Shown piece by piece: positions 7,294-15,739 of a stretch of 35,720 bases of DNA; positions within the stretch are counted from its first letter, which is position 1; every line of letters starts with the position of its first letter. The translations under genes and the position numbers were made by a program. The stretch covers positions 1 to 35,720 of the forward strand of contig JAFYVL010000070.1 in the NCBI GenBank assembly GCA_017549125.1, in the 5' to 3' direction. The notes beneath the pieces are model-generated. The model made no database searches and was not told where the DNA came from. It saw only the letters and a list, made by a program, of their open reading frames with translations. The stretch is from Oscillospiraceae bacterium (lineage in GTDB: Bacteria > Bacillota > Clostridia > Oscillospirales > Oscillospiraceae).

Positions 7294-9579
7294 ATGGAAC
7301 AAATTATGACCGGAATGGACTATAAGATCCGGGAGGTTGCTGACCGTATCCGGGAGCTGCGTACAATTAGCGGCTTTACCGTAGAGGAAATGGCACAGCG
7401 CACCGGTGTGCCCGTTGAGGAATATAATCAATATGAGTCCGGCAGCCGTAACATGAGCATTGCGTTCCTGTACCGCTGCGTGCTGATCTTCGGCGTTGAC
7501 TTTTCTGACCTGCTGGAAGGCCGCAGCGCAAAGCTGCGTAACTATGCCTTGACCCGTAAGGGCGACGGCCAGAGAATCGAAGAAGCCCACCACATGATCG
7601 GCTACAACTTGGCTCCCGATTTCCGTAACCGTATCGCTCTGCCCCTGTACATGGAGCTGAGCTACAAGGAGGGTGCGGAGTACGAGGATATCGAACTGGT
7701 GACCCACGAAGGCCAGGAGTGCGATATTGTGATCCGTGGTCAGATGAAGATCCAGATCGGCGCAAATACCGAGATTCTGAACCCCGGTGACTGTATTTAC
7801 TACGATTCCTCCATTCCCCACGGCATGATCGCCGTCAATGGCGAGGATTGCGCATTTTATGCCATGGTGCTGTCCAATGAGGCCGCCCGTGCCGGCGAAG
7901 CCGCCGCCGCTGTGGCAACTACAGAATCTGCTGTTGGCAATGAGGACGAGAATCGCATTTACCGCAACTTTATCGATCCCACCGTGGAAGATGGCAAGCT
8001 GACTGCCATTTCCTTCCACAATGAAGATACTTTTAACTTCGCCTATGACATCATTGACCGTCTGGGCGAGACCAAGCCGGAAAAGCTGGCTATGCTCCAT
8101 ATTGATATTCACGGCACAGAGCGCAGATTCACCTTCCAGGATATGAAGAAGGAATCCGCCAGAGCCGCTAACTACTTCAAGAGTCTGGGCATTCAGCGTG
8201 GCGACCGGGTCATGCTGGTGCTGAAGCGTCACTACCAATTCTGGTTTGCGGTGCTGGGTCTGCACAAGCTGGGCGCTATCGCGATCCCTGCCACCAATCA
8301 GCTGCTGGAAAAGGATTTTGCATACCGCTTCACAGCCGGTAAGGTCAAGGCAATCCTCTGTACCGCTGACGGGGATGTGGCAGATTCTGTGGATGCAGCC
8401 GCTGCCAATAGCCCCATGCTGGAAACCAAGATTCTGGTAGGCGGCAAGCGGGAGGGCTGGCATGATTTCAACGAAGAATGCGCCATGTTCTCCAGCCGTT
8501 TTGCCCGGGCAGAGGATGCCCCCTGCGGCAACGATCCCATGCTCATGTTCTTCACCTCCGGTACTTCCGGCTATCCCAAGCTGGCAGCCCACAATTATAA
8601 ATATCCTTTGGGCCACTTCATCACCGCCAAGTATTGGCACCGTGTGAATCCCGAGGGTCTGCATCTGACCATCTCCGATACCGGCTGGGCAAAGTCCATG
8701 TGGGGTAAGCTGTACGGTCAGTGGCTCTGCGAGGCCGCCATCTTCGTTTACGATTTTGACCGCTTCGATGCTGAGCAGATCCTGCCCATGTTCAAAAAGT
8801 ACAATATTACCACCTTCTGCGCACCTCCCACCATGTACCGTATGCTGATCAAGCAGGATCTGTCCCGCTTCGATCTGTCTACCATTGAATATGCTTCCAC
8901 CGCCGGTGAAGCATTGAACCCCGAGGTGTACCTGCAGTTTAAGAAGCACACAGGTCTGGCAATCAAGGAGGGCTTCGGTCAGTCCGAAAGCACCGTTATG
9001 ATCGCCAACCTGGCAGGTGACAGCCATAAGCTTGGCTCTATGGGTAAGCCTGTGCCTTTGTATCCCATCCATCTGATCAATTCCGATGGTGAGGAAGTAG
9101 ATCCCGGTGAGACCGGTGAGGTCTGCGTGGATATTTCCAAGGGTCTGCCCTGTGGTCTGGCCTATGCCTACGAAGGCAATGAGGAAGTCACCGCCGAAAC
9201 CTGGCGGGATGGCTACTACCACACCGGTGACCTGGCATGGAAGGACGAGGACGGCTTCTACTGGTATGTGGGTCGTGCAGACGATGTGATCAAGTCCTCC
9301 GGCTACCGTATTGGACCTTTCGAGATCGAAAACGTGATCATGGAGCTGCCCTATGTTCTGGAATGTGGCGTTTCCGCCGCACCCGACGAGGTCAGAGGTC
9401 AGGTGGTCAAGGCTTCTATCGTGCTGGTTAACGGCACAGAGCCCACCGAGGAACTGAAGAAAGAAATCCAAAACTATGTCAAGCAGCGCACCGCACCTTA
9501 CAAGTACCCCAGAATCGTGGTATTTAAGGACAGCCTGCCCAAGACCACCAGCGGCAAGATCATCCGCAAGCAGCTGTAA
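7294..9579 (+). CDS. HTH-cupin-acyl-CoA ligase fusion (isobutyrate:CoA ligase candidate)
   Basis: The 761-residue paralogue of the 4665 gene has the same order: XRE-type HTH (about 10-72), cupin (about 105-195) and ACSM-like ligase (about 230-761). Ligase motifs are TSGTSGYPK, GFGQSES, YHTGDLAWKDEDG, GRADDVIKSSGYRIGP and TSGKIIRKQL. The P-loop Thr-to-Ser and the GQSE change separate it from the Ile paralogue and may reflect substrate choice. ATG 7294 follows AAGAGG; upstream in-frame starts fall inside the T-box. It leads the Val-controlled operon with the ferredoxin oxidoreductase and the amino acid dehydrogenase. I infer that it forms isobutyryl-CoA from isobutyrate as the first step to valine. 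The fusion and ligase class are clear; the substrate is inferred. Confidence 0.9.
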   Translation: MEQIMTGMDYKIREVADRIRELRTISGFTVEEMAQRTGVPVEEYNQYESGSRNMSIAFLYRCVLIFGVDFSDLLEGRSAKLRNYALTRKGDGQRIEEAHHMIGYNLAPDFRNRIALPLYMELSYKEGAEYEDIELVTHEGQECDIVIRGQMKIQIGANTEILNPGDCIYYDSSIPHGMIAVNGEDCAFYAMVLSNEAARAGEAAAAVATTESAVGNEDENRIYRNFIDPTVEDGKLTAISFHNEDTFNFAYDIIDRLGETKPEKLAMLHIDIHGTERRFTFQDMKKESARAANYFKSLGIQRGDRVMLVLKRHYQFWFAVLGLHKLGAIAIPATNQLLEKDFAYRFTAGKVKAILCTADGDVADSVDAAAANSPMLETKILVGGKREGWHDFNEECAMFSSRFARAEDAPCGNDPMLMFFTSGTSGYPKLAAHNYKYPLGHFITAKYWHRVNPEGLHLTISDTGWAKSMWGKLYGQWLCEAAIFVYDFDRFDAEQILPMFKKYNITTFCAPPTMYRMLIKQDLSRFDLSTIEYASTAGEALNPEVYLQFKKHTGLAIKEGFGQSESTVMIANLAGDSHKLGSMGKPVPLYPIHLINSDGEEVDPGETGEVCVDISKGLPCGLAYAYEGNEEVTAETWRDGYYHTGDLAWKDEDGFYWYVGRADDVIKSSGYRIGPFEIENVIMELPYVLECGVSAAPDEVRGQVVKASIVLVNGTEPTEELKKEIQNYVKQRTAPYKYPRIVVFKDSLPKTTSGKIIRKQL

Positions 9580-9580
9580 T

Positions 9581-10255
9581 ATGGAACATAAAAGACTGAC
9601 CCTGTTTGCCGGCCATTATGGCAGCGGCAAGACCAATATTGCAGTAAATTATGCCCTGCATCTGGCAAAAACCGGAAAACCGGTGTGTATTGCAGACTTA
9701 GATATCGTCAATCCCTATTTCCGCACCAAGGATAGTGCAAAAGAACTGGAAGCTGCGGGTGTGACCCTGGTTTCTCCCCAGTTTGCCAATTCCAATGTGG
9801 ATCTGCCGGCTCTGCCTGCAGAGGCCTACCGGCTGGTACAGGATAAAAGCACCTACGGTATCATGGATATCGGCGGTGATGACCGGGGTGCTTATGCCCT
9901 GGGCAGATATGTGCCGGCGATTCTGGAAGAAAACGATTACCGGATGGTATTCGTTGCCAACTGCTTCCGTCCCTTGACCCCCACCGCAGAAGATGCCCTG
10001 GAGATCATGAGAGAAATTGAAGCCGCCTGCGGCTTGAAATTTACCCACATTGTCAACAATTCCAATCTCGGCACGCTGACCACACCTCAGGATGTTCTGG
10101 ATTCCGTGAAATTTACTGAGGATCTGTGCCGCATCAGCGGACTTCCCCTGTGGATGCACACCGCTGAACGCTCCGTAGCCGCTACGCTTACGGAACTTCC
10201 CAATGTTTTTTCTCTGCAATTGCAGGAAAAATATTTCGACCTTCCCATGAATTAA
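9581..10255 (+). CDS. P-loop NTPase of the MinD/ParA/CobQ type, unknown role
   Basis: The 224-residue protein starts one base after the ligase stop. It has a Walker A GHYGSGKTN near the N-terminus, the strand CIADLDIVNPYFRT typical of deviant-Walker SIMIBI ATPases, and DIGGDDRGAYALG as the likely Walker B/switch region. It lacks the C-terminal CxxC of Mrp/NBP35 iron-sulfur carriers and has no membrane segment. It lies between the ligase and the oxidoreductase subunits in a tight operon. Assembly or activation of the oxidoreductase complex is possible, but nothing in the sequence proves it. In-frame starts upstream of 9581 overlap the ligase gene and are unlikely. Confidence 0.85.
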   Translation: MEHKRLTLFAGHYGSGKTNIAVNYALHLAKTGKPVCIADLDIVNPYFRTKDSAKELEAAGVTLVSPQFANSNVDLPALPAEAYRLVQDKSTYGIMDIGGDDRGAYALGRYVPAILEENDYRMVFVANCFRPLTPTAEDALEIMREIEAACGLKFTHIVNNSNLGTLTTPQDVLDSVKFTEDLCRISGLPLWMHTAERSVAATLTELPNVFSLQLQEKYFDLPMN

Positions 10256-10267
10256 GGAGGAAATGAA

Positions 10268-10474
10268 ATGGCAAAACTCACATTTTTGACCGATCTGTGC
10301 AAAGGCTGCGGCCTGTGCGTAGATGCCTGCCCCAAGGGCTGCCTGGCGATCGCCACGGAAAAGATCAACAAAAAAGGCTACTCTCCCGCTGAGATGGTAG
10401 CCGAGGACAAGTGTATCGGCTGTGCATTCTGCGCCACCATGTGCCCGGATTGCATTATCACGGTAGAGAAGTAA
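10268..10474 (+). CDS. vorD: 2-oxoacid:ferredoxin oxidoreductase, delta (ferredoxin) subunit
   Basis: The 68-residue protein has two [4Fe-4S] motifs, [15 protein letters not shown] and [14 protein letters not shown], the layout of the small delta subunit of 2-ketoisovalerate/2-oxoglutarate ferredoxin oxidoreductases. It passes electrons between the TPP catalytic subunits and ferredoxin. AAGGAGG precedes the ATG at good spacing, and the alpha subunit gene follows 10 bases after the stop. The symbol reflects the Val-type context; biochemical preference among branched 2-oxoacids cannot be read from sequence. Confidence 0.88.
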   Translation: MAKLTFLTDLCKGCGLCVDACPKGCLAIATEKINKKGYSPAEMVAEDKCIGCAFCATMCPDCIITVEK

Positions 10475-10484
10475 GGAGGCAATT

Positions 10485-11546
10485 ATGGCACAGAAAGTAC
10501 TTATGAAGGGTAACGAAGCCATTGCCGAAGCTGCCATCCGTGCAGGCTGCCGACACTATTTTGGTTACCCCATCACTCCCCAAACAGAAATTGCGGCTTA
10601 CATGGCTAAGAAGATGCCCAAGATCGGCGGCGTTTTCCTGCAGGCTGAAAGTGAGATCGCATCCATCAATATGGTCTATGGCGCAGCCGCCGCAGGCGTG
10701 CGTGTTATGACCTCTTCTTCCAGCCCCGGAATCTCTCTGAAGTCTGAGGGTCTGAGCTACATTGCCGGTTCTGACGTACCTGCATTGGTAGTCAACGTCC
10801 AGCGTGGCGGCCCCGGCTTGGGCGGCATTCAGCCTTCCCAGTCCGACTATTTTCAGGCTACCAAGGGCGGCGGTCACGGTGACTACCGTATGATCGTTCT
10901 GGCACCTGCTTCTGTCCAGGAAATGGCAAGCCTGACCATGAAGGGCTTCGACCTGGCTGACAAGTATCTGATGACTTCCATGATTTTGGCAGACGGCACC
11001 ATCGGTCAGATGATGGAGCCTATCTCCTTTGAGGATGCCGAGGTCAATACCTACGAAAAGCCCTGGGCGCTGACCGGCACCAACTGCCAGCGCAAGCACA
11101 ATGTGGTCAACTCCCTGTATCTGAAGGCTGACGAACTGGAAGCTAAGAACATCGAGCGTTATGAGCGGTATGCCATCGTGGAAGAGAACGAACCCATGTG
11201 GGAAGAGTACATGATGGAAGATGCTGAGTATTGCGTTGTGGCATACGGCATCGCATCCCGTGTGGCTAAGAACGCTGTGGTGGCTGCCCGTGCAGAGGGT
11301 ATCAAGGTGGGTCTGATCCGTCCCATCACCCTGTGGCCCTTCCCCAAGAAGGCATTGCTGGCTGCTGCTGACAAGGTCAAGAGCTTTGTCTGCGTGGAGC
11401 TGAGCATGGGTCAGATGATCGAGGATGTTCGTCTGTACACCGAATGTAAGAAGCCTGTTTCCCTGTGCAGCCGTTGCGGCGGCATGATCCCCAGCCCTGA
11501 GGAAGTGCTGGAAGCCATCCGCAAGGCACAGAAAGGAGAGAACTGA
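10485..11546 (+). CDS. vorB: 2-oxoacid:ferredoxin oxidoreductase, alpha subunit
   Basis: The 353-residue protein matches the pyrimidine-binding/transketolase-C alpha subunit of VOR/KOR enzymes. Motifs are GYPITPQTEIAAY near the N-terminus, QAESEIASINMVYGAAAAG, and RGGPGLGGIQPSQSDYFQATKGGGHGDY in the middle. With the beta and gamma subunits it interconverts a 2-oxoacid plus CoA with acyl-CoA, CO2 and reduced ferredoxin. GGAGG precedes the start. The Val T-box and the dehydrogenase downstream suggest that it runs towards 2-oxoacid synthesis (reductive carboxylation of isobutyryl-, isovaleryl- and 2-methylbutyryl-CoA). That direction is an inference. Confidence 0.9.
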   Translation: MAQKVLMKGNEAIAEAAIRAGCRHYFGYPITPQTEIAAYMAKKMPKIGGVFLQAESEIASINMVYGAAAAGVRVMTSSSSPGISLKSEGLSYIAGSDVPALVVNVQRGGPGLGGIQPSQSDYFQATKGGGHGDYRMIVLAPASVQEMASLTMKGFDLADKYLMTSMILADGTIGQMMEPISFEDAEVNTYEKPWALTGTNCQRKHNVVNSLYLKADELEAKNIERYERYAIVEENEPMWEEYMMEDAEYCVVAYGIASRVAKNAVVAARAEGIKVGLIRPITLWPFPKKALLAAADKVKSFVCVELSMGQMIEDVRLYTECKKPVSLCSRCGGMIPSPEEVLEAIRKAQKGEN

Positions 11547-11547
11547 T

Positions 11548-12306
11548 ATGGCTGTTGTATTCCAAAAACCTAAGTCTTTGGCAGATGTGCCTCTGCACTA
11601 CTGCCCCGGCTGTCCCCACGGTATCATCCACCGTCTGGTGGCAGAAGCCATTGACGAGTTGGGCATCGAAGGCAAGACCATCGGTGTTGCTCCCGTTGGC
11701 TGTGCGGTTATGGCCTATGACTATTTTACCGTAGATATGATCGAAGCCGCTCACGGTCGTGCACCTGCTACCGCTACCGGTATCAAGCGCAGCCGCCCCG
11801 AGAACATCGTCTTTACCTACCAGGGTGACGGTGACCTGGCTTCCATCGGTATGGCAGAAACTGTCCATGCCGCTGCCCGCAACGAGAACATTACCATCAT
11901 CTTCGTCAACAATGCCATTTACGGCATGACCGGCGGTCAGATGGCACCCACCAGCCTGCCCGGCCAGGTGACTCAGACCTCTCCCTACGGCCGTGATGTG
12001 AACCATTGCGGTTGGCCCATCAAGGTCAGCGAAATGCTGGCTACCTTGGAAGGTCCTGAGTATATCACCCGTGTGGCTGTGAACAATGTAAAGAACGTAC
12101 TGGCTGCTAAGAAGGCCATTAAAAAGGCATTCCAGAACCAGATCGAGGGTAAGGGCTTTAGCTTGGTGGAAGTGGTTTCCGCTTGTCCCACCAACTGGGG
12201 CATGACCCCTCAGCAGGCTCTGAAGTGGGTCGAGACCGATATGCTGCCTTACTATCCTACCGGCGTGTATAAGGATCGCACCGCTGCAAAGGAGGCCCAG
12301 GAATGA
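11548..12306 (+). CDS. vorA: 2-oxoacid:ferredoxin oxidoreductase, beta (TPP-binding) subunit
   Basis: The 252-residue protein has HYCPGCPHG at the N-terminus, the thiamine diphosphate motif GDGD (from YQGDGDLASIG) with the partner NNAIYGMTGGQ, and the conserved APTS and GWPIKVSEM segments of the KOR/VOR beta family. It starts one base after the alpha stop with AAAGGAG upstream, and its stop overlaps the gamma start as ATGA. It binds TPP and magnesium and carries out decarboxylation or carboxylation chemistry at the active site shared with the alpha subunit. Confidence 0.92.
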   Translation: MAVVFQKPKSLADVPLHYCPGCPHGIIHRLVAEAIDELGIEGKTIGVAPVGCAVMAYDYFTVDMIEAAHGRAPATATGIKRSRPENIVFTYQGDGDLASIGMAETVHAAARNENITIIFVNNAIYGMTGGQMAPTSLPGQVTQTSPYGRDVNHCGWPIKVSEMLATLEGPEYITRVAVNNVKNVLAAKKAIKKAFQNQIEGKGFSLVEVVSACPTNWGMTPQQALKWVETDMLPYYPTGVYKDRTAAKEAQE

Positions 12307-12836
12307 AGACTACACAAATTCTCATTGCCGGTTTCGGCGGTCAGGGCATCCTGTTTGCAGGTAAGTTCCTGGCATACAAGGGTCTGATGGAGGATAAGCA
12401 GGTTTCCTGGCTGCCTTCCTACGGTCCTGAAATGCGTGGCGGTACTGCCAATTGTAACGTGATCCTGTCCGACACTCCCGTGGGCAGCCCCATTATCACC
12501 ACCCCCGACGTGCTGATCGCCATGAACCTGCCCTCTTTGCAGAAATATGTGGATACCGTAGCACCCGGCGGTCAGATCTATGTGGACAGCGCATTGATCG
12601 ATGTGAAGGTGGAGCGTACGGATGTGGAAGTGTTCTACATTCCTGCTACCCAGATGGCAAAGGACAACGAGATCCCCAGCCTGGCTAACATGATCATCGT
12701 TGGTCACCTGCTGCAGAACCAGCCTGAGCTGGACTTTGCAGGCGCAAAGGAAACTGTGGAACACCTGGTTCCCCCCAAGAAGGCCGGACTCATTGAGCTG
12801 AATATGAAGGCTCTGAATCTGGGTAAAGATTTTTAA
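12303..12836 (+). CDS. vorC: 2-oxoacid:ferredoxin oxidoreductase, gamma subunit
   Basis: The 177-residue protein has the family start IAGFGGQGILFAGK, the segment SWLPSYGPEMRGGTANC and IIVGHLL typical of POR/KOR gamma subunits. It overlaps the beta gene by 4 bases and completes the four-subunit set (delta, alpha, beta, gamma). The gene ends 27 bases before the dehydrogenase, with no terminator between them. Confidence 0.9.
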   Translation: MKTTQILIAGFGGQGILFAGKFLAYKGLMEDKQVSWLPSYGPEMRGGTANCNVILSDTPVGSPIITTPDVLIAMNLPSLQKYVDTVAPGGQIYVDSALIDVKVERTDVEVFYIPATQMAKDNEIPSLANMIIVGHLLQNQPELDFAGAKETVEHLVPPKKAGLIELNMKALNLGKDF

Positions 12837-12863
12837 ATTTTGAAACCTTAGGAGGTTTTTATT

Positions 12864-13895
12864 ATGAATGCAATGACTGAAATGGTTAACTACCGTCACG
12901 AGAAGGTGCTGTTTGTCAACAACGAGAAGGCCGGTCTGAAGGCTATCATCGCTGTGCACAACACCAACCTGGGCCCCGCCATCGGCGGCTGCCGTCTGTT
13001 CCCCTACGCATCCTACGATGATGCGCTGTTCGATGTTCTGCGTCTGAGCCGTGGCATGTCCCACAAGAACGCAGTTGCCGGCCTGCCCCACGGCGGCGGT
13101 AAGGGCGTTATCATCGCTGACCCCTCCATGAAGACCGAGGCTATGTTCGAGGCTTTCGGTGAGGCTGTTAACAATCTGGGCGGCGACTACATCACCGCTG
13201 AGGACGTGAACACCACCTGTGACGACGCTATGGTCATGCTGCGCAAGACCAACCACATCTGTGGTCTGCCCATGAACAGCGGCGACCCCTCTCCCTTCAC
13301 CGCTCGCGGTGTATGGCAGGGCATCAAGGCTACCGCTAAGGTAGCTCTGGGTACTGACTCTCTGGAGGGTCTGACCATTGCTGTGCAGGGTCTGGGTAAG
13401 GTCGGCTATGACCTGTGCCGTCACCTGCATGAGTCCGGTGCTAAGCTGATCGTTGCCAACCGCAGCAATCAGGCTATGGCACAGAAGGCTGCTGAGGAGT
13501 TCGGTGCGATCATCGTTCCCACCGAGGAGATCTATGCACAGGAGTGCGACATCTTCTCTCCCAACGCTATGGGCGCTATTCTGAACCCCAAGACCATCCC
13601 TGTTCTGAACTGTAAGGCAGTTGCCGGTGGTGCGAACAACCAGATCCTGGACGATGCATCCGGTGCTGCTCTGAAGGCTCGTGGCATCTACTATGCTCCC
13701 GACTTCGTCATCAACGGCGGTGGCGTTATCAACGCAGCTGCTGAGGTGGACGGCCCCTACAATAAGGACGCTGTGATCGAGAAGGTTGACAACATCTACA
13801 ACTCCATCGAGCGCATCCTGTCCGAGTCCAAGAAGACCGGCGAGCCCGAGGGCATCATTGCTACTCGCTACGCAGAATCCCTGATCTACAAATAA
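12864..13895 (+). CDS. Leucine/valine dehydrogenase (Glu/Leu/Phe/Val dehydrogenase family)
   Basis: The 343-residue protein has the full family layout. Lys68 (MSHKNA) and Lys80 (GLPHGGGKG) match the catalytic pair known in leucine dehydrogenases, TAEDVNTT follows, and the NAD-binding fold starts at VQGLGKVG. It reversibly aminates branched 2-oxoacids with ammonia and NADH. TTAGGAGG precedes the start. As last gene of the Val-T-box operon it fits the amination of 2-ketoisovalerate to valine, and its family breadth would also serve Leu and Ile. A strong terminator follows. Codon use is highly biased, suggesting strong expression. Confidence 0.92.
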   Translation: MNAMTEMVNYRHEKVLFVNNEKAGLKAIIAVHNTNLGPAIGGCRLFPYASYDDALFDVLRLSRGMSHKNAVAGLPHGGGKGVIIADPSMKTEAMFEAFGEAVNNLGGDYITAEDVNTTCDDAMVMLRKTNHICGLPMNSGDPSPFTARGVWQGIKATAKVALGTDSLEGLTIAVQGLGKVGYDLCRHLHESGAKLIVANRSNQAMAQKAAEEFGAIIVPTEEIYAQECDIFSPNAMGAILNPKTIPVLNCKAVAGGANNQILDDASGAALKARGIYYAPDFVINGGGVINAAAEVDGPYNKDAVIEKVDNIYNSIERILSESKKTGEPEGIIATRYAESLIYK

Positions 13896-13900
13896 TCAGA

Positions 13901-13936
13901 AAAATGGGTGTTCTTCGGAACACCCATTTTCATAAA
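13901..13936 (+). terminator. Intrinsic terminator of the Val operon
   Basis: A perfect hairpin with arms AAAATGGGTGTTC and GAACACCCATTTT around TTCG starts 6 bases after the dehydrogenase stop. Confidence 0.85.
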
Positions 13937-13949
13937 AAAGGAACGACTG

Positions 13950-14738
13950 ATGAAAATTATCGATTTTCATACCCATGTGTACCCGGATGCCATTGCCCGG
14001 AAGGCGGCAGACTCTGTCCGTGATTTTTACGAGGGCATGGGCAATCCTGATGTTGACGGTTCTGTGGATGGATTGCTGGAAAAGGGAAAAGCGGTTGGCA
14101 CGACCCATTTTGTGATCCTGCCGGTGGCTATGCGCCCGGATCGTACCCGGCATATCAATGATTTTATTATTGGACAGGCACAGACCCATGAAGAGATTTA
14201 TGGCTTCGGTACTGTCCATGCGGCTATGGATGATCTCATGGGTGAGGTGGACTATATTTTACAGCAGGGTCTGAAGGGCATTAAGATGCACCCGGATTTT
14301 CAGCTGTTTGCCATTGACGATCCGCGGCTTTTCCCCATGTATGAGCATATCCAGGGGAAATTGCCTGTGATTTTCCATGTGGGTGACCGTCGCTATGACA
14401 ATTCTCATCCCGCCCGGGTCAGAAAATTACTGGAACTGTTTCCCGGTTTGCAGGTCATTGCCGCCCATTTTGGCAGCTATCAGCTGCACGAAGAAGCCTA
14501 CGATCTGTTCAAGGATAAAGAATGTTTCTTTGATGTGTCCAGCTCTCTGATGTTCATGGAGCCGGGACAGGCGGAGGGCTATATTGACCGATATGGCGCA
14601 GAGCGTTTTGTGTATGGCAGCGATTATCCCATGTGGGATCCCCGGGAGGAAATGGATCGCTTCATGAAGCTGAAGCTGACCGATGCCCAACGGGAGCAGA
14701 TCTTCCACAAAACAGCGGAATATCTCTTGAAATTGTAA
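13950..14738 (+). CDS. Amidohydrolase-family (amidohydrolase_2) metal-dependent hydrolase or decarboxylase
   Basis: The 262-residue protein is a compact TIM-barrel amidohydrolase. It has DFHTHVYPD at residues 5-13 (metal-binding H7 and H9), FHVGD, VIAAHFG and the terminal YGSDYP with the metal-binding Asp. Members hydrolyse or decarboxylate small carboxylates; the substrate cannot be told here. ATG 13950 follows AAGGA; the longer reading begins inside the terminator hairpin and is rejected. It lies directly after that terminator without a clear promoter, so it may be expressed by readthrough. Confidence 0.85.
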   Translation: MKIIDFHTHVYPDAIARKAADSVRDFYEGMGNPDVDGSVDGLLEKGKAVGTTHFVILPVAMRPDRTRHINDFIIGQAQTHEEIYGFGTVHAAMDDLMGEVDYILQQGLKGIKMHPDFQLFAIDDPRLFPMYEHIQGKLPVIFHVGDRRYDNSHPARVRKLLELFPGLQVIAAHFGSYQLHEEAYDLFKDKECFFDVSSSLMFMEPGQAEGYIDRYGAERFVYGSDYPMWDPREEMDRFMKLKLTDAQREQIFHKTAEYLLKL

Positions 14739-14766
14739 AAAAATCGGCACTTCTGTGCCGATTTTT
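14737..14766. terminator. Bidirectional terminator between convergent genes
   Basis: Arms AAAAATCGGCAC and GTGCCGATTTTT surround TTCT. It ends both the amidohydrolase (plus) and the radical SAM gene (minus), and overlaps the stop codons of both. Confidence 0.85.
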
Positions 14767-15589
14767 ACAATTTTTGTGCATAGCCGCAGCGTTTGCAAAG
14801 TTCCTCTGTGGCCTTGCGGCAACGGAAGCCTTCGGCAATGGCCGTGGCACGGTCAGAGGACAAAATCTGGGAAAGATCCTCCCGGAACACGTTGCCCAGA
14901 TGGATCACACCCTCGCTGTCCAGACAGCAGGGGACGACCGTACCGTCGCTGAGAATGCCGAAATGATCCCGCATACCGTAACAGGATACTTGATCGCCAT
15001 AATCGGTGGCGGCCATATCCGGCCAGGCAAAGCGGTCGCCCCATTCCAAAAACAGCTTGTCCCGAATGCGGTAGCCCCGGGAATTGGTTACCCATTCTCC
15101 CGGCAGATATTCCTGCAGAAGCGCCAGGGTGGTCTGATTCTTTCCGTCGTCACAGCCCTTGTTCCAGAGCCGCATGGAAATGATCGTACCGGCCTGGACA
15201 GCCTTTTGGGCAAAGGCGGCAACTTTGGCAATGTATTGCCGATGAAAATCCGGCTGTTCCTGCTCAAAGCTGTGCAGGGAGATATTGACTTTATGCAGGC
15301 CGATTCCCAACAGGGCATCCCCGTGGGAATCCAGCAGTGTGCCGTTGGTGGTGATCATGGGATGGAAGCCTGCCCGGTTTGCCATTTGGATAAATCGGGG
15401 GAGCAGGGGATGTACCAAAGGTTCTCCCATGAGGTGGTGATAGATATATTGGGTTTTGCCTGCCAGCTGCGATAATACCCGGGCATATTCCTCCTCGGTC
15501 ATTTGCCAGGGTTTGCGGCTGTGACCGTGGCAAAAGGAACAGCGCATATTGCAAATATTGGTGATCTCCACATAGACCCGAGAATACAT
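14765..15589 (-). CDS. Radical SAM protein with SPASM-like C-terminus
   Basis: The 274-residue protein begins with the radical SAM cluster motif CNMRCSFC (C13, C17, C20), which binds a [4Fe-4S] cluster and S-adenosylmethionine. HLMGEPLVHP and TTNGTLL are the usual barrel strands. The C-terminus has CCLDSEG, a segment HLGNVF and a final CRKATEELCKRC, as in SPASM domains that hold extra clusters. The start has a near-perfect AAAGGAGGTGG site. No precursor peptide gene is visible nearby, so its substrate is unknown. It is transcribed alone, divergently from the Phe unit. Confidence 0.88.
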   Translation of the reverse strand: MYSRVYVEITNICNMRCSFCHGHSRKPWQMTEEEYARVLSQLAGKTQYIYHHLMGEPLVHPLLPRFIQMANRAGFHPMITTNGTLLDSHGDALLGIGLHKVNISLHSFEQEQPDFHRQYIAKVAAFAQKAVQAGTIISMRLWNKGCDDGKNQTTLALLQEYLPGEWVTNSRGYRIRDKLFLEWGDRFAWPDMAATDYGDQVSCYGMRDHFGILSDGTVVPCCLDSEGVIHLGNVFREDLSQILSSDRATAIAEGFRCRKATEELCKRCGYAQKL

Positions 15590-15609
15590 CTTCCCACCTC
15601 CTTTCCTGT

Positions 15610-15638
15610 ATCTTACAGGCTAACCCACAAATATGCAA
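15610..15638 (-). promoter_or_regulatory. Promoter of the radical SAM gene
   Basis: On the minus strand TTGCAT (15633-15638), a 17-base spacer and TAAGAT (15610-15615) lie close upstream of the ribosome binding site, giving a very short leader. Confidence 0.5.
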
Positions 15639-15739
15639 TAGCAAGTGGGAAAAATATAACAGGAAAACCGGAAAAATTTCGGTTAGAGGAGCGGAGAAGG
15701 GTGTTTTTGCACAAAAAACAGATGTACACGGTGTAAAAA

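Noticed and set aside
4794-9471. Two very long minus-strand frames (773 and 823 codons) opposite the HTH-cupin ligases
   Set aside because: They mirror the two paralogous ligases and arise from codon bias. The sense frames have the family motifs and proper starts.
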